Origin: Gemmataceae bacterium
Lineage (GTDB): Bacteria > Planctomycetota > Planctomycetia > Gemmatales > Gemmataceae
Assembly: GCA_009692005.1 (NCBI GenBank)
Contig: SHZZ01000012.1
Location: 1 to 64,000, forward strand
Direction of reading: 5' to 3'
Length of the DNA: 64,000 bases
This document shows positions 27,025 to 35,465 of this stretch, in pieces; the stretch's first letter is position 1; every line of letters begins with the position of its first letter. Below the pieces are notes generated by a model that had not been told where the DNA came from, ran no database searches, and saw only the letters and a program-made list of their open reading frames with translations. The translations under genes were made by a program, and so were the position numbers.

Positions 27025-28043
27025 CCCAGACTTTCTCGCGGAGCAGCGTCCCTCCACTGTGCGCTGGCATCTACTCACCGGACTGCCACTGGGCCAAGCT
27101 GCCCAAGGGTTTCACCTGGACTGAAGTGGCCGCCATCGCCATTGACTCTAAAGACCGAGTCTTCGTTTTCAACCGAGGCGAACACCCGGTCATGGTCTTC
27201 AACCGCGATGGCTCCTTCGCAACTTCCTGGGGCGAGGGGCAGTTTACCCGTCCGCATGGCATCACCATCGGGCCCGACGATTCCGTCTACTGCACCGATG
27301 ACCTCGGCCACTCGGTCAGGAAGTTTTCTCCCGAGGGGAAACTGCTGCTGACATTCGGCCCCAACGGCGCGCCTTCCGATACCGGCTCCACCAGCATTGA
27401 TTTCCGCACCATTCAGCGATCCAGCGGGCCTTTTCATTACCCCACCAATCTGGCGCTGGGAAAGAACGGCGACATTTTTATCAGCGATGGGTATGGCAAC
27501 GCCAGGGTGCACCACTTCTCCCCCGAGGGAAGGCTGTTGCAGTCGTGGGGCGAACCGGGCGGCGGGCCGGGACAATTCCGCGTTCCCCATGGCATCGCCA
27601 TCGACTCAGCAGGGAATGTGTTTGTCGCCGACCGAGAAAACAGCAGAATCCAAATCTTCTCCCCCAGGGGGGAATATCAGGATGAGATGAGGGAACTGGC
27701 CCGCCCGTGCCAGGTCGCTTTTGACTCCCAGGGCAATTTGTTCGTGGCCGAGTTGGGCTATCGCGCCGGCATGTGGCCGGGAACCAACCCACCGACCGCC
27801 GATGCCACCGGCGGCCGCGTCAGCGTCTTCAACCCCCAGGGAAAGCTCCTGGCCCGCTGGGGCGGCGGCGACAACCCCACTCAGCCAGGCGACTTCTTCG
27901 CTCCGCACGACATTGCCATCGACTCGCATGGCGATGCCTATGTGGCCGAGGTGGTCTGGTCGGCGGGAGGCAGTCGCGGGCTGGTTTCAAAAGATTGCCA
28001 TTCCTTGCAAAAGTTCCAGCGCACCCGCGGAGCCGCACCATGA
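27021..28043 (+). CDS. NHL-repeat beta-propeller protein
   Basis: A 340-aa six-bladed NHL propeller with blades of the type FTRPHGITIGPDDSVYCTDD, FRVPHGIAIDSAGNVFVADR and FFAPHDIAIDSHGDAYVAEV. The first ~35 residues (SRSSVPPLCAGIYSPDC) lack an obvious signal peptide, in contrast to the SMP-30 gene it overlaps by ATGA. It overlaps the dehydrogenase gene by ATGA as well. NHL proteins of this form resemble peptidyl-alpha-hydroxyglycine lyase propellers, but the family is broad and no activity can be assigned. Confidence 0.82.
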   Translation: MTQTFSRSSVPPLCAGIYSPDCHWAKLPKGFTWTEVAAIAIDSKDRVFVFNRGEHPVMVFNRDGSFATSWGEGQFTRPHGITIGPDDSVYCTDDLGHSVRKFSPEGKLLLTFGPNGAPSDTGSTSIDFRTIQRSSGPFHYPTNLALGKNGDIFISDGYGNARVHHFSPEGRLLQSWGEPGGGPGQFRVPHGIAIDSAGNVFVADRENSRIQIFSPRGEYQDEMRELARPCQVAFDSQGNLFVAELGYRAGMWPGTNPPTADATGGRVSVFNPQGKLLARWGGGDNPTQPGDFFAPHDIAIDSHGDAYVAEVVWSAGGSRGLVSKDCHSLQKFQRTRGAAP

Positions 28044-29131
28044 AAGCCTGGCGCTTTTATTCCTTTGGCGACTTCCGACTCGATGATATTCCCCTGCCCC
28101 AATTAATTCCGAGGCATGTCCTGGTGGAACCGCTGTGCGTGCAGCCAAGCGTCACGGAAGCGCAGTTGGCCTTTGGCATTCCCACGCTGGCCTATGAGCG
28201 GGTGAAAAACCGGCTGGAGCGGGATGCGCCACTGCAGTTGTTCGGCCACGAGTTCTGCGCCCGCATTGTGGAAGTGGGTCCGGGGGTGAGTCGCTTCCGG
28301 GTGGGCGACCGGGTGGCGGCCCGGGCCAAGCTTCCTTGCGAAAAATGTCCCCTGTGCCTTTCGGAACGGAGCCATCTTTGCCGGCAAGGCCCGGTGATCG
28401 GCTTCGATCAACCGGGCTGCTTCAGCGAGGCGGCTCTTTTGCCCGAGATTGCCCTGGTCGCCGTGGACGATTGCATTACCGACAGCGAGGCGGCCTGTTT
28501 GCAATCGTTGAGCGATAGCGTGGCGGCGGTGGAGACGGCGGCGATTCAACTGGGGGATTCCGTGGCCATTTTTGGCCAAGGCAGCATGGGGTTGGAATGC
28601 CTGCAGATCGCGCGCATCAGCGGCGCCGGATTGATTATTACCGTCGATGTGCGCGAGGAATCGTGCGCCATGTCCCGTGAGCTGGGGGCTGACCATGCCT
28701 TGAACCCGGCTTCCTGTGATGTGGTGGAAACGATCCGCGACTTGACCGGGGGGAACGGCGCGGATGTGGTTTTCGAGTGCGCTGGCGGCAGCCCGAAACA
28801 GGGCCTGGCGGGAACGAAAACAGTGCGCCAGGCGATTGACGCAGCCCGACCGGGGGGGAAAGTGATCGGCGTTTCCTGGTTTGGCGCCCCGTTGGAAATG
28901 GACATCGACTTGCTGCGCGAGCGCAGCCTGCGCTACCTTTTTCCCGACATCAGCACGCAGGCGCATTTGCAGCACACCGTGCGCTTGGCAGCATCCGGCA
29001 GGGTGAAAATCAAGCCAACTATCACCCATGTGCTGCAAGGGTTGGAGTCGGTCCCGCAAGCCTTCGAGATCACGGCGAACAAGGGAAAGTTTAAGGCAAT
29101 CAACCCGGCGCAAGTGATTATTAAAAAGTAA
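28040..29131 (+). CDS. Zinc-type medium-chain alcohol dehydrogenase with altered catalytic ligand
   Basis: A 363-aa MDR enzyme. The structural-zinc set CEKCPLCLSERSHLC and the catalytic GHEF block are present, and a Rossmann motif reads IFGQGSMGLECLQIA. The position normally holding the first catalytic-zinc Cys (CGTD/CHTD) reads SVTE, so that ligand appears to be Ser. ATG 28040 overlaps the NHL stop (ATGA); the longer in-frame reading to 27773 runs through the NHL gene and is rejected. As the last gene of the coupled unit it is the only cytoplasmic-looking enzyme there, suggesting oxidation of a product released by the exported proteins. Confidence 0.85.
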   Translation: MKAWRFYSFGDFRLDDIPLPQLIPRHVLVEPLCVQPSVTEAQLAFGIPTLAYERVKNRLERDAPLQLFGHEFCARIVEVGPGVSRFRVGDRVAARAKLPCEKCPLCLSERSHLCRQGPVIGFDQPGCFSEAALLPEIALVAVDDCITDSEAACLQSLSDSVAAVETAAIQLGDSVAIFGQGSMGLECLQIARISGAGLIITVDVREESCAMSRELGADHALNPASCDVVETIRDLTGGNGADVVFECAGGSPKQGLAGTKTVRQAIDAARPGGKVIGVSWFGAPLEMDIDLLRERSLRYLFPDISTQAHLQHTVRLAASGRVKIKPTITHVLQGLESVPQAFEITANKGKFKAINPAQVIIKK

Positions 29132-29174
29132 CTTCGCCGGAAAAGCCTTTATGGAGACGCAAAAGAGGCGCGCA

Positions 29175-30389
29175 TCACTTGAGTAGAATGAGCGCCAAAG
29201 GCGGAATGCGCGCCAGGGTCAGGAATTCATAAGCGTAGTCTTTGCTGCCGCCGTTTTCATAAAAGCAAAGAATGGCGCCATCAGGCAACACGGCCAAGTC
29301 GCTGTAAGCGCTGGCTCCTTTTTCAATGATCAAGGCGAGTTTCCAATTTACTCCGACATCGTCGCTGGCATGCAAGGATAAATTCTTGCGATCCCTTCCC
29401 TGGCCTGGCTTGCCTTCCCCCTTGGCCTTGGCCAAATTATCCGGGTGAGAAAAGAGCAAGAGTTCACGGCCGCCTTTTTTTACCGGCAGCCGTTCCAGCG
29501 AACCAAAACAGATCGGCTCGGTTAACGAGGGGACAAACGCAGGTTCTGTCCAACCGGTGGCGCCATTGGCGGAATAGGCCGCCGCCCGCTGATGCACTTT
29601 GGACTCACTGCGGATATTCAGCATGACGCGGCCATCGGCAAGTTCCACCGCGGTGGTTTCATTGGGGTTGATAAAGGGCTCTTTTTCCTGGCCCAGGGGG
29701 TCGGCTTCGCCGGCAATGAGGTCGCCTGCGGCCCAGGTTTTTCCCTGGTCGTCGGAGTAAAGGGTGGTAATGGAGGAGGGACGGTGCGCGTGCCCCCCCG
29801 TGCCACGCGAAAGCCAGACCGGCACGATCAGGCGTCCTTTTTTCGTCTGGATGCCATGCCCGGGGCCAGTGGCGCAGACAATCCAATGATATTTTTCTCT
29901 GATCGGTTCGAGTGCTTGAGTGATTTCCACCGGGGTGGAAAAGGTCACGCCGTCGTCATTGCTTTGAGAATAAAAGCAGCGCATGTATTCGACGCAAAAG
30001 AGGAAGTGAACTTTGCCATCGCCACCGGAGATGAGAACCGGGTTGTTCAATGTCACATCACCATCTTTTCCCAGGCCCTGCTTGATGGCGGCGGGGTTGC
30101 GCTCGAATTTTCCCTGAGGCATGGGGAGCTTTACCGGGGGTGAAAAGTTTTTCCCGCCATCGGCGCTTCTCCTCAGGAGCAGATCGATGTGGCCCCAATC
30201 GCCTTTTTCACTCTTGCGCGCTTCGCAGGCCACCAGCACGGTTCCTTTTGAAGTCACGGTGACGCAGGGGATGCGGTAAAGGGCATAGCCCGCTTTTTTG
30301 GCCTGGAAGAGGTTGGTTTTTTCCACCTCGCCAGCGACAGCCAGCGTCGCCAGGGAAAGAGCAGCCAAGGCGGAATTGAGTATTCTCAT
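29175..30389 (-). CDS. Exported sialidase-family (BNR repeat) protein
   Basis: A 404-aa protein with a signal peptide (MRILNSALAALSLATLAVA). The sialidase RIP motif is seen in YALYRIPCVTV, and Asp-box repeats SADGGKNF, SNDDGVTF and SDDQGKTW recur through the propeller. GGAGG lies just before the ATG. It converges on the dehydrogenase gene. Cleavage of terminal sialic acid or a related sugar outside the cytoplasm is the family expectation; other BNR hydrolases are possible. Confidence 0.83.
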   Translation of the reverse strand: MRILNSALAALSLATLAVAGEVEKTNLFQAKKAGYALYRIPCVTVTSKGTVLVACEARKSEKGDWGHIDLLLRRSADGGKNFSPPVKLPMPQGKFERNPAAIKQGLGKDGDVTLNNPVLISGGDGKVHFLFCVEYMRCFYSQSNDDGVTFSTPVEITQALEPIREKYHWIVCATGPGHGIQTKKGRLIVPVWLSRGTGGHAHRPSSITTLYSDDQGKTWAAGDLIAGEADPLGQEKEPFINPNETTAVELADGRVMLNIRSESKVHQRAAAYSANGATGWTEPAFVPSLTEPICFGSLERLPVKKGGRELLLFSHPDNLAKAKGEGKPGQGRDRKNLSLHASDDVGVNWKLALIIEKGASAYSDLAVLPDGAILCFYENGGSKDYAYEFLTLARIPPLALILLK

Positions 30390-30473
30390 GAAGCCTCCGG
30401 TGAGTTTTCCAGCCCGGAACGAAAGCGACGGTTTTTTAGCTCACGCAACGGGTTTGGAAAGAAGATTTTGCCG

Positions 30474-31034
30474 CTATTTGGCTTTTAAAGCTTGAGCAAT
30501 GGCTTGATTCAGCTCGGCATCATCGGGTTCCACTCCGGGTTCGAACCGACCGGCGACCTTGCCATCGCGACCCAGCAAAAACTTGGTGAAATTCCACTGC
30601 ACCTCGCCACCGAACTTTGGATTCAATTCTTTGGAAGCCAAGGCCTGGTAAAGCGGCGCACCCTTGGCGCCCTTGATGGTTTGCTTGGCCAGCATGGGAA
30701 AAGTTACGCCATAGTTACTCTTGCAGAATTTGCCGATTTCCTGGTCGGAACTTGGTTCTTGCGCGCCAAATTCGTTGGACGGCACACCTAGCACCACCAG
30801 GCCGTTTTTGGCGAACTTGTCGTGCAGTTGTTGCAGCCCCTTGTACTGGCCTGTGTAGCCACACTCGCTGGCGACATTGACCACGAGAATGACCTTTCCC
30901 TGGAACTGAGCCAGGTCGAGGGTTTTGCCATCGAGGGCCTTGGTTTTATAATTCAAGGGGGAAGGCGGAGCTTGGGAAAAACCCCCGCTTGCGAAGGCAA
31001 GCGCCACCAAGAATGTAAACACTTGACGGGTCAT
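30474..31034 (-). CDS. Glutathione/thioredoxin peroxidase (GPx family)
   Basis: A 186-aa GPx-fold peroxidase with a signal-peptide-like leader (MTRQVFTFLVALAFASGGFSQ). The peroxidatic Cys58 lies in NVASECGYTGQY, the NEFGAQEP block carries the Gln-bearing motif and WNFTKFLLG the Trp-Asn pair. The common FPCNQF Cys is Ser here (VPSNEF), and a Cys in IGKFCKSNYG may serve as resolving residue, suggesting a thioredoxin-type mechanism. Likely detoxifies peroxide in the periplasm. It is divergent from lepA across a 140-bp gap. Confidence 0.9.
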   Translation of the reverse strand: MTRQVFTFLVALAFASGGFSQAPPSPLNYKTKALDGKTLDLAQFQGKVILVVNVASECGYTGQYKGLQQLHDKFAKNGLVVLGVPSNEFGAQEPSSDQEIGKFCKSNYGVTFPMLAKQTIKGAKGAPLYQALASKELNPKFGGEVQWNFTKFLLGRDGKVAGRFEPGVEPDDAELNQAIAQALKAK

Positions 31035-31060
31035 GACTTGTCTCCGTTTGGCCTTTGGCG

Positions 31061-31076
31061 GTTTAGTTCCCTAAAC
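31061..31076. promoter_or_regulatory. Inverted repeat in the gpx-lepA divergent gap
   Basis: GTTTAG-TTCC-CTAAAC is a perfect 6-bp inverted repeat, immediately followed by a TATAGT hexamer (31080-31085) that could be a -10 box for lepA. The layout resembles an operator overlapping a promoter, but no matching -35 box is convincing. Confidence 0.3.
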
Positions 31077-31174
31077 TAGTATAGTGGGCTTTCCGGGGTG
31101 TTCACAGTTTCTCAATCCAGGTAGGATGAGCTTCCCGCGGTTTTGTGCCGAGAAACATAAGGAATCTCCGCCTA

Positions 31175-32974
31175 ATGACGGAAGCGCGTTTGATCCGCAA
31201 TTTCTCCATTGTCGCTCACATCGACCATGGGAAAAGCACCCTGGCAGACCAATTTTTGTTGAAGACCGGCGCCATTTCCCAGCGCGAGTTCCGCAACCAG
31301 GTCCTCGATGACATGGACCTCGAAAGGGAACGGGGCATCACCATCCAGATGCATCCCGTCACCCTCTATTACAAGCTCGATGGCGTCACTTACGAACTCA
31401 ACCTCATCGACACCCCCGGCCATGTCGATTTCACTTATGAAGTGTCGCGCAGCCTGGCCGCCTGCGAGGGCGCCATCCTTCTCGTTGATGCTTTCCAGGG
31501 CGTGCAGGCGCAGACCGTGGCCAACGCTTACTTGGCCATCGAAAACAACCTGACCATTGTGCCGGTGTTGAACAAAATCGATCTGGAGATCGCTCGGCCG
31601 GACGCAGTCATGGCGGAAATGGAAACGGCGCTTGGCATCGATCCGATGGAAGTGCTCAAGGTCAGCGCCAAAACCGGGGTGGGCATGGACGAGGTCATGC
31701 GCGCCATCGTCGACCGCATCCCGGCTCCCCAGGGCAACCCAGCCGATTCACTCAAGGCCCTGATTTATAACAGCCACTTCGACTCTTACAAGGGCGTGGT
31801 GATTTATGTGCGGGTGAAAGAAGGAACGCTGCGCAAGGGGCAGCGCATCAAGCTGATGCGCTGGAACCATGATTACGAAGTTGCGGAGATCGGCCAGTTC
31901 CGCCCGCAGCCCACCCCCTGCGACACCCTTGGCCCCGGCCAGGTCGGCTACTTCATGGCCCAGGTCAGGAAGCTGGAAGATGTGCATATCGGCGACACGG
32001 TCACCGAAGCGGCTCGGCCAACGACCACTGCTTTACCGGGCTACAAAGAGCCCAAGCCGATGGTCTACAGCGGCCTCTTCCCGACCAACAACGACGACTT
32101 CGAGAATCTGCGCGAAGCGCTGGCCAAGCTCCGCCTCAACGATGCCAGCTTCTCCTACCAGCCGGAAGTCAGCGACGGGCTCGGCTTCGGCTTCCGCTGC
32201 GGCTTCCTCGGCATGCTCCACCGCGAGATCATCCAGCAGCGACTGGAAAGAGAAAGCCAGCTCGACCTGGTGCAGACCGCGCCCAATGTCACCTATGAAA
32301 TCCTCGACCGCTCGGGCAAAGTGATAGTGATCGACAACCCGCAAAAAGTGCCTGACTCTGGGCAGATCGAGGAGTTTCGCGAGCCGTTTGTGAAGATCAG
32401 CTTCCTGGTGCCATCGGAAAACATCGGCGACCTGATGCAAATGTGTTCCGAGCGGCGTGGCTTTTACCTCAAGACGGAATACCTGAGCACGGCCCGGGCC
32501 ATTCTCATTTATGAAATGCCGCTTGCAGAAGTCATTTACGACCTTTACGACAAGCTGAAGTCCGTGACACACGGTTACGGCACGATGGATTACGAGGTTT
32601 CGGAATACCGCCCCGCCGACCTCGTCCGCCTGGATGTTCTGGTCCATCACAACCGCGTCGACGCGCTTTCGAGCATTGTCCACCGCTCCACCGCCGACCG
32701 CCGCGCGAGAAAACTTCTCAAGAAACTGCGCGAGGAGATTGATCGTCATTTGTTTGAAGTGGTGTTGCAGGCGGCGATCGGCACCCGGATCATTGCCCGG
32801 GAAAACATCGCAGCGATGAAAAAGAATGTAACGGCCAAGTGCTATGGCGGCGACATCACGCGCAAGAGAAAATTGTGGGCCAAACAGGCCGAGGGGAAGA
32901 AGCGGATGAAGCAGGTGGGTCAGGTGGAACTGCCGCAGGAGGCTTTCCTGGCCGTGCTGGAATCCGACGATTGA
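31175..32974 (+). CDS. lepA: Elongation factor 4 (LepA)
   Basis: A 599-aa translational GTPase that back-translocates or rescues stalled ribosomes. G1 is AHIDHGKST, the RGITIQMH block is G2, DTPGHVDF is G3 and NKIDLE is G4. The LepA-specific C-terminal domain is seen in AAIGTRIIARE and KCYGGDITRKRKLW. Length equals the usual family size when ATG 31175 is used (AAGGA upstream); a GTG at 31145 would add 10 residues. It is followed after 14 bp by lepB, the classical lepA-lepB pairing known in other bacteria. Confidence 0.97.
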   Translation: MTEARLIRNFSIVAHIDHGKSTLADQFLLKTGAISQREFRNQVLDDMDLERERGITIQMHPVTLYYKLDGVTYELNLIDTPGHVDFTYEVSRSLAACEGAILLVDAFQGVQAQTVANAYLAIENNLTIVPVLNKIDLEIARPDAVMAEMETALGIDPMEVLKVSAKTGVGMDEVMRAIVDRIPAPQGNPADSLKALIYNSHFDSYKGVVIYVRVKEGTLRKGQRIKLMRWNHDYEVAEIGQFRPQPTPCDTLGPGQVGYFMAQVRKLEDVHIGDTVTEAARPTTTALPGYKEPKPMVYSGLFPTNNDDFENLREALAKLRLNDASFSYQPEVSDGLGFGFRCGFLGMLHREIIQQRLERESQLDLVQTAPNVTYEILDRSGKVIVIDNPQKVPDSGQIEEFREPFVKISFLVPSENIGDLMQMCSERRGFYLKTEYLSTARAILIYEMPLAEVIYDLYDKLKSVTHGYGTMDYEVSEYRPADLVRLDVLVHHNRVDALSSIVHRSTADRRARKLLKKLREEIDRHLFEVVLQAAIGTRIIARENIAAMKKNVTAKCYGGDITRKRKLWAKQAEGKKRMKQVGQVELPQEAFLAVLESDD

Positions 32975-32988
32975 AGTAGGGAGGGGCC

Positions 32989-34893
32989 ATGGACGAAAAC
33001 GCGAAACTGGAACCGGCGGCCACGCCCCCCGCGGAGGAAACTCCCACCACTCCATCCGCCATTCCGCCTATGGCGCCAGAAAGTCCGCCCAGCGACACTG
33101 CCAATCCGACTGGCCCTGTCACCCAAGACCCCAGTGCTTTCAGCGCGCCCAACGCGCATGATTTACTCAACGGCCCAGGGCCGCTCATTGGCATTGCCGC
33201 CTTTCCCACTCAGCCCTTCAAGGTCAAGCCCAAGCCCGACACCTTCCGCGAACTTCTGGAAACAGTCGTCTTTGTCCTGGTGCTGGTGCTGGTTCTCAAG
33301 TCCTTTGTCGCCGAGGCTTTTGTCATCCCCACCGGCTCCATGGCCGAGACGCTGTTTGGCTACCAGAAAAAAATCACTTGCCCCACCTGCGGCCACCTTT
33401 TTTATGTCAACTCCTCCTCCGAGGTGGAGCAGATGCCGGGCCAGGGCGTTGTTCCCGTCACCTCGTGCACTTGCCCGAATTGTTTACAACATGTTCGGCT
33501 GCTGCGCGGCGATGACCAGGGCTTGCCGGATGAAGCCACCGTGCGCGATCCGGGTCCGTCGACGGGCGACCGGGTTCTAGTCGCCAAGTATCTCTATGAA
33601 ATTCCCCAGGGCGGTCCCAACCGCCACGATGTGGTCGTTTTCAAATATCCGGGAAACAGCAACCCCAACGAATTCAACTTTAACTCGCCCCGCTTCCCCG
33701 ATTCTGGTCCGCAACGCAATCACACTGCCTTCAATTACATCAAGCGGCTTGTGGGCATGTCGGGAGAAACGATCGCCATCCGGGCCGGCGACCTTTACAG
33801 CATGCCCGAAGGAACAGTCCCTCCTCCGGCTTCGAAGGCGGAAAAGCCCGAGGACTTGTGGATGTGGGAAAACATGCACGAGAACCAGGCGCGTGAACTG
33901 TTTCTCCAGGGGGGGAAATTTGAGATCATTCAAAAAGACCCTTCGACCATTCTCGCCATGGCTCGAATTGTCTACGACGACAATCACCGGCCCAAAGACC
34001 TTCCCCGCCTTAAGCGCTGGCAAATGAACAAGCCTGTTTGGCAGGAAAGCAACCCTGCCAACTTTCGCCTTGATTCCAGCGAAAAGCAAACTGCCTGGCT
34101 GCGTTACAACCATCTTCTGCGCAACAACGACGGCCGCAGGCAACTCATTACCGATGTCCTGGGTTACAACACCGCCCACCACGAGCTGCACCGCCCAGGG
34201 TATGGCGACAACTGGGTTTCCGACCTGATTTTGGAAGCCAACTGCGTTGTTGAAAAAGCTCAGGGCGAACTGATTATGGAACTCTCCGCTGGCGCCGACC
34301 GCTTCCGCGCCGTGTGGAACCTGGAATCCGGCCACTGTGCCCTCAAGCAAATCCGTCAAGGGGTGGAAACCGCGCTCGCCACCGCCACCAATCACCCGTT
34401 GAAACCCGGCTCCAGGCACTTGCGTTTCGCCAATGTCGATCAGCGCCTGACCGTCTGGCAGGATGGGAAACTGCTTTTCAAAAACGGCACGAATTACCAA
34501 CGCTCCAAGGAAACCGGCCCGACTTTGGCCAACGATCTGGAACCGGCCAGCCTAGGAGGCAGCAACACCGCCTTCTCCCTGACCAACTTGCGCTTGTACC
34601 GCGATTCCTATTACACCGCCCGCCTCAATCCCAGCACCCCGGATGTTTCCGTGGGCGACTGGACGGAACAGCCCAATGCCCGCCCAGGGCAAGAGATCCC
34701 CGACACCTGGAAAGGTTTGAGCAATCCGCCGGTGAAGACTCTATATGTGCAGCCGGGGCATTATCTTTGTCTGGGCGACAACAGCCCGCAAAGCTCGGAC
34801 GGCCGTTCCTGGGGGCTGGTGCCGAAAAGGCTGCTGATGGGCCGCGCCGTCGCCATCTATTTCCCCCCCGGAAGGATCGGCGCCATTCCATGA
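32989..34893 (+). CDS. lepB: Signal peptidase I, very large, with zinc-ribbon and beta-domain insertions
   Basis: At 634 aa this is about twice the usual size. A Pro-rich cytoplasmic N-terminus (~res 1-80) leads to one membrane segment (VVFVLVLVLVLKSFV, ~93-107) and the nucleophile Ser117 in PTGSMAETL. Directly after it comes a zinc-ribbon-like insertion, C131xxC134 to C160xC162xxC165. The general-base Lys252 is in NYIKRLVGMSGE. A long insertion (~res 270-540) includes a laminin-G/concanavalin-like part (LILEANCVVEKAQGELIME ... LTVWQDGKLLF). The final conserved box LCLGDNSPQSSDGRSWG ends the catalytic fold. It removes signal peptides at the membrane. The stop overlaps the thioesterase start (ATGA). 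Confidence 0.92.
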   Translation: MDENAKLEPAATPPAEETPTTPSAIPPMAPESPPSDTANPTGPVTQDPSAFSAPNAHDLLNGPGPLIGIAAFPTQPFKVKPKPDTFRELLETVVFVLVLVLVLKSFVAEAFVIPTGSMAETLFGYQKKITCPTCGHLFYVNSSSEVEQMPGQGVVPVTSCTCPNCLQHVRLLRGDDQGLPDEATVRDPGPSTGDRVLVAKYLYEIPQGGPNRHDVVVFKYPGNSNPNEFNFNSPRFPDSGPQRNHTAFNYIKRLVGMSGETIAIRAGDLYSMPEGTVPPPASKAEKPEDLWMWENMHENQARELFLQGGKFEIIQKDPSTILAMARIVYDDNHRPKDLPRLKRWQMNKPVWQESNPANFRLDSSEKQTAWLRYNHLLRNNDGRRQLITDVLGYNTAHHELHRPGYGDNWVSDLILEANCVVEKAQGELIMELSAGADRFRAVWNLESGHCALKQIRQGVETALATATNHPLKPGSRHLRFANVDQRLTVWQDGKLLFKNGTNYQRSKETGPTLANDLEPASLGGSNTAFSLTNLRLYRDSYYTARLNPSTPDVSVGDWTEQPNARPGQEIPDTWKGLSNPPVKTLYVQPGHYLCLGDNSPQSSDGRSWGLVPKRLLMGRAVAIYFPPGRIGAIP

Positions 34894-35324
34894 GCCAGCC
34901 GCTGCCGACGCTTCCCCAAGGCGCTGTGGCGGGGGAAATCCACATCCGCGTTCGCTATGCCGAGACCGACCGCATGGGCCTGCTGCACCACGCCAATTAT
35001 TTCGTCTATTTCGAGCAAGGCCGGGTCGAGTTGCTGCGCCAGTCTGGCAAGTCTTACAAGGATGTCGAGGACGAAGGCTATCTCATGGTCCTCACTCGCA
35101 TCGAGGCCAAGTATCGCAAGCCGGCGCAATATGACGACCTGCTTACTTTGAGAACCATCGTGGAAAGAACCACGGGCGTGCGCATTGATCATCGCTATGA
35201 ACTTTACCGGGAAGGCGAATTGATTACCGAGGGTTCATCGACGCTGGCCTGCGTCACCCGCGAAGGCAAGCCGCAACCGTTGCCGGATTTTCTTAGCCTG
35301 CGCCGCAAACAATCCGCACCCTGA
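34890..35324 (+). CDS. YbgC/FadM-type acyl-CoA thioesterase
   Basis: A 144-aa hotdog-fold thioesterase. The catalytic block VRYAETDRMGLLHHANYFVYFEQGR contains the 4-hydroxybenzoyl-CoA-thioesterase-type Asp (split: VRYAETDRMG, LLHHANYFVYFEQGR). ATG 34890 overlaps the lepB stop, so it is the third gene of a lepA-lepB transcript. Hydrolysis of short acyl-CoA or acyl-ACP is expected. Confidence 0.9.
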   Translation: MSQPLPTLPQGAVAGEIHIRVRYAETDRMGLLHHANYFVYFEQGRVELLRQSGKSYKDVEDEGYLMVLTRIEAKYRKPAQYDDLLTLRTIVERTTGVRIDHRYELYREGELITEGSSTLACVTREGKPQPLPDFLSLRRKQSAP

Positions 35325-35392
35325 GCACCCTCCGTGCTTGAGATTTCGCTGACGCTTCAATTTCTGAAAAATCCCGCAAGCCTGCGATAATT

Positions 35393-35440
35393 GGCCCCTA
35401 TTTTGCGTTATACCTTCCGGGGCCGTTTTTCCCTGGCCCC
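35393..35440 (+). promoter_or_regulatory. Three mutually complementary arms upstream of the lipoprotein gene
   Basis: GGCCCC (35393-35398), GGGGCC (35419-35424) and GGCCCC (35435-35440) can form either of two hairpins; the second encloses GTTTTTCCCT. The start codon is at 35466. This could act as an attenuator-like leader, or be chance in GC-rich DNA. Confidence 0.25.
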
Positions 35441-35465
35441 ATTTCCCGTGAATCTGGGGATGACG

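Noticed and set aside
27773..28039. Upstream extension of the dehydrogenase frame
   Set aside because: It would overlap 267 bp of the NHL gene; the ATG at 28040 with ATGA overlap matches the enzyme family's normal N-terminus.
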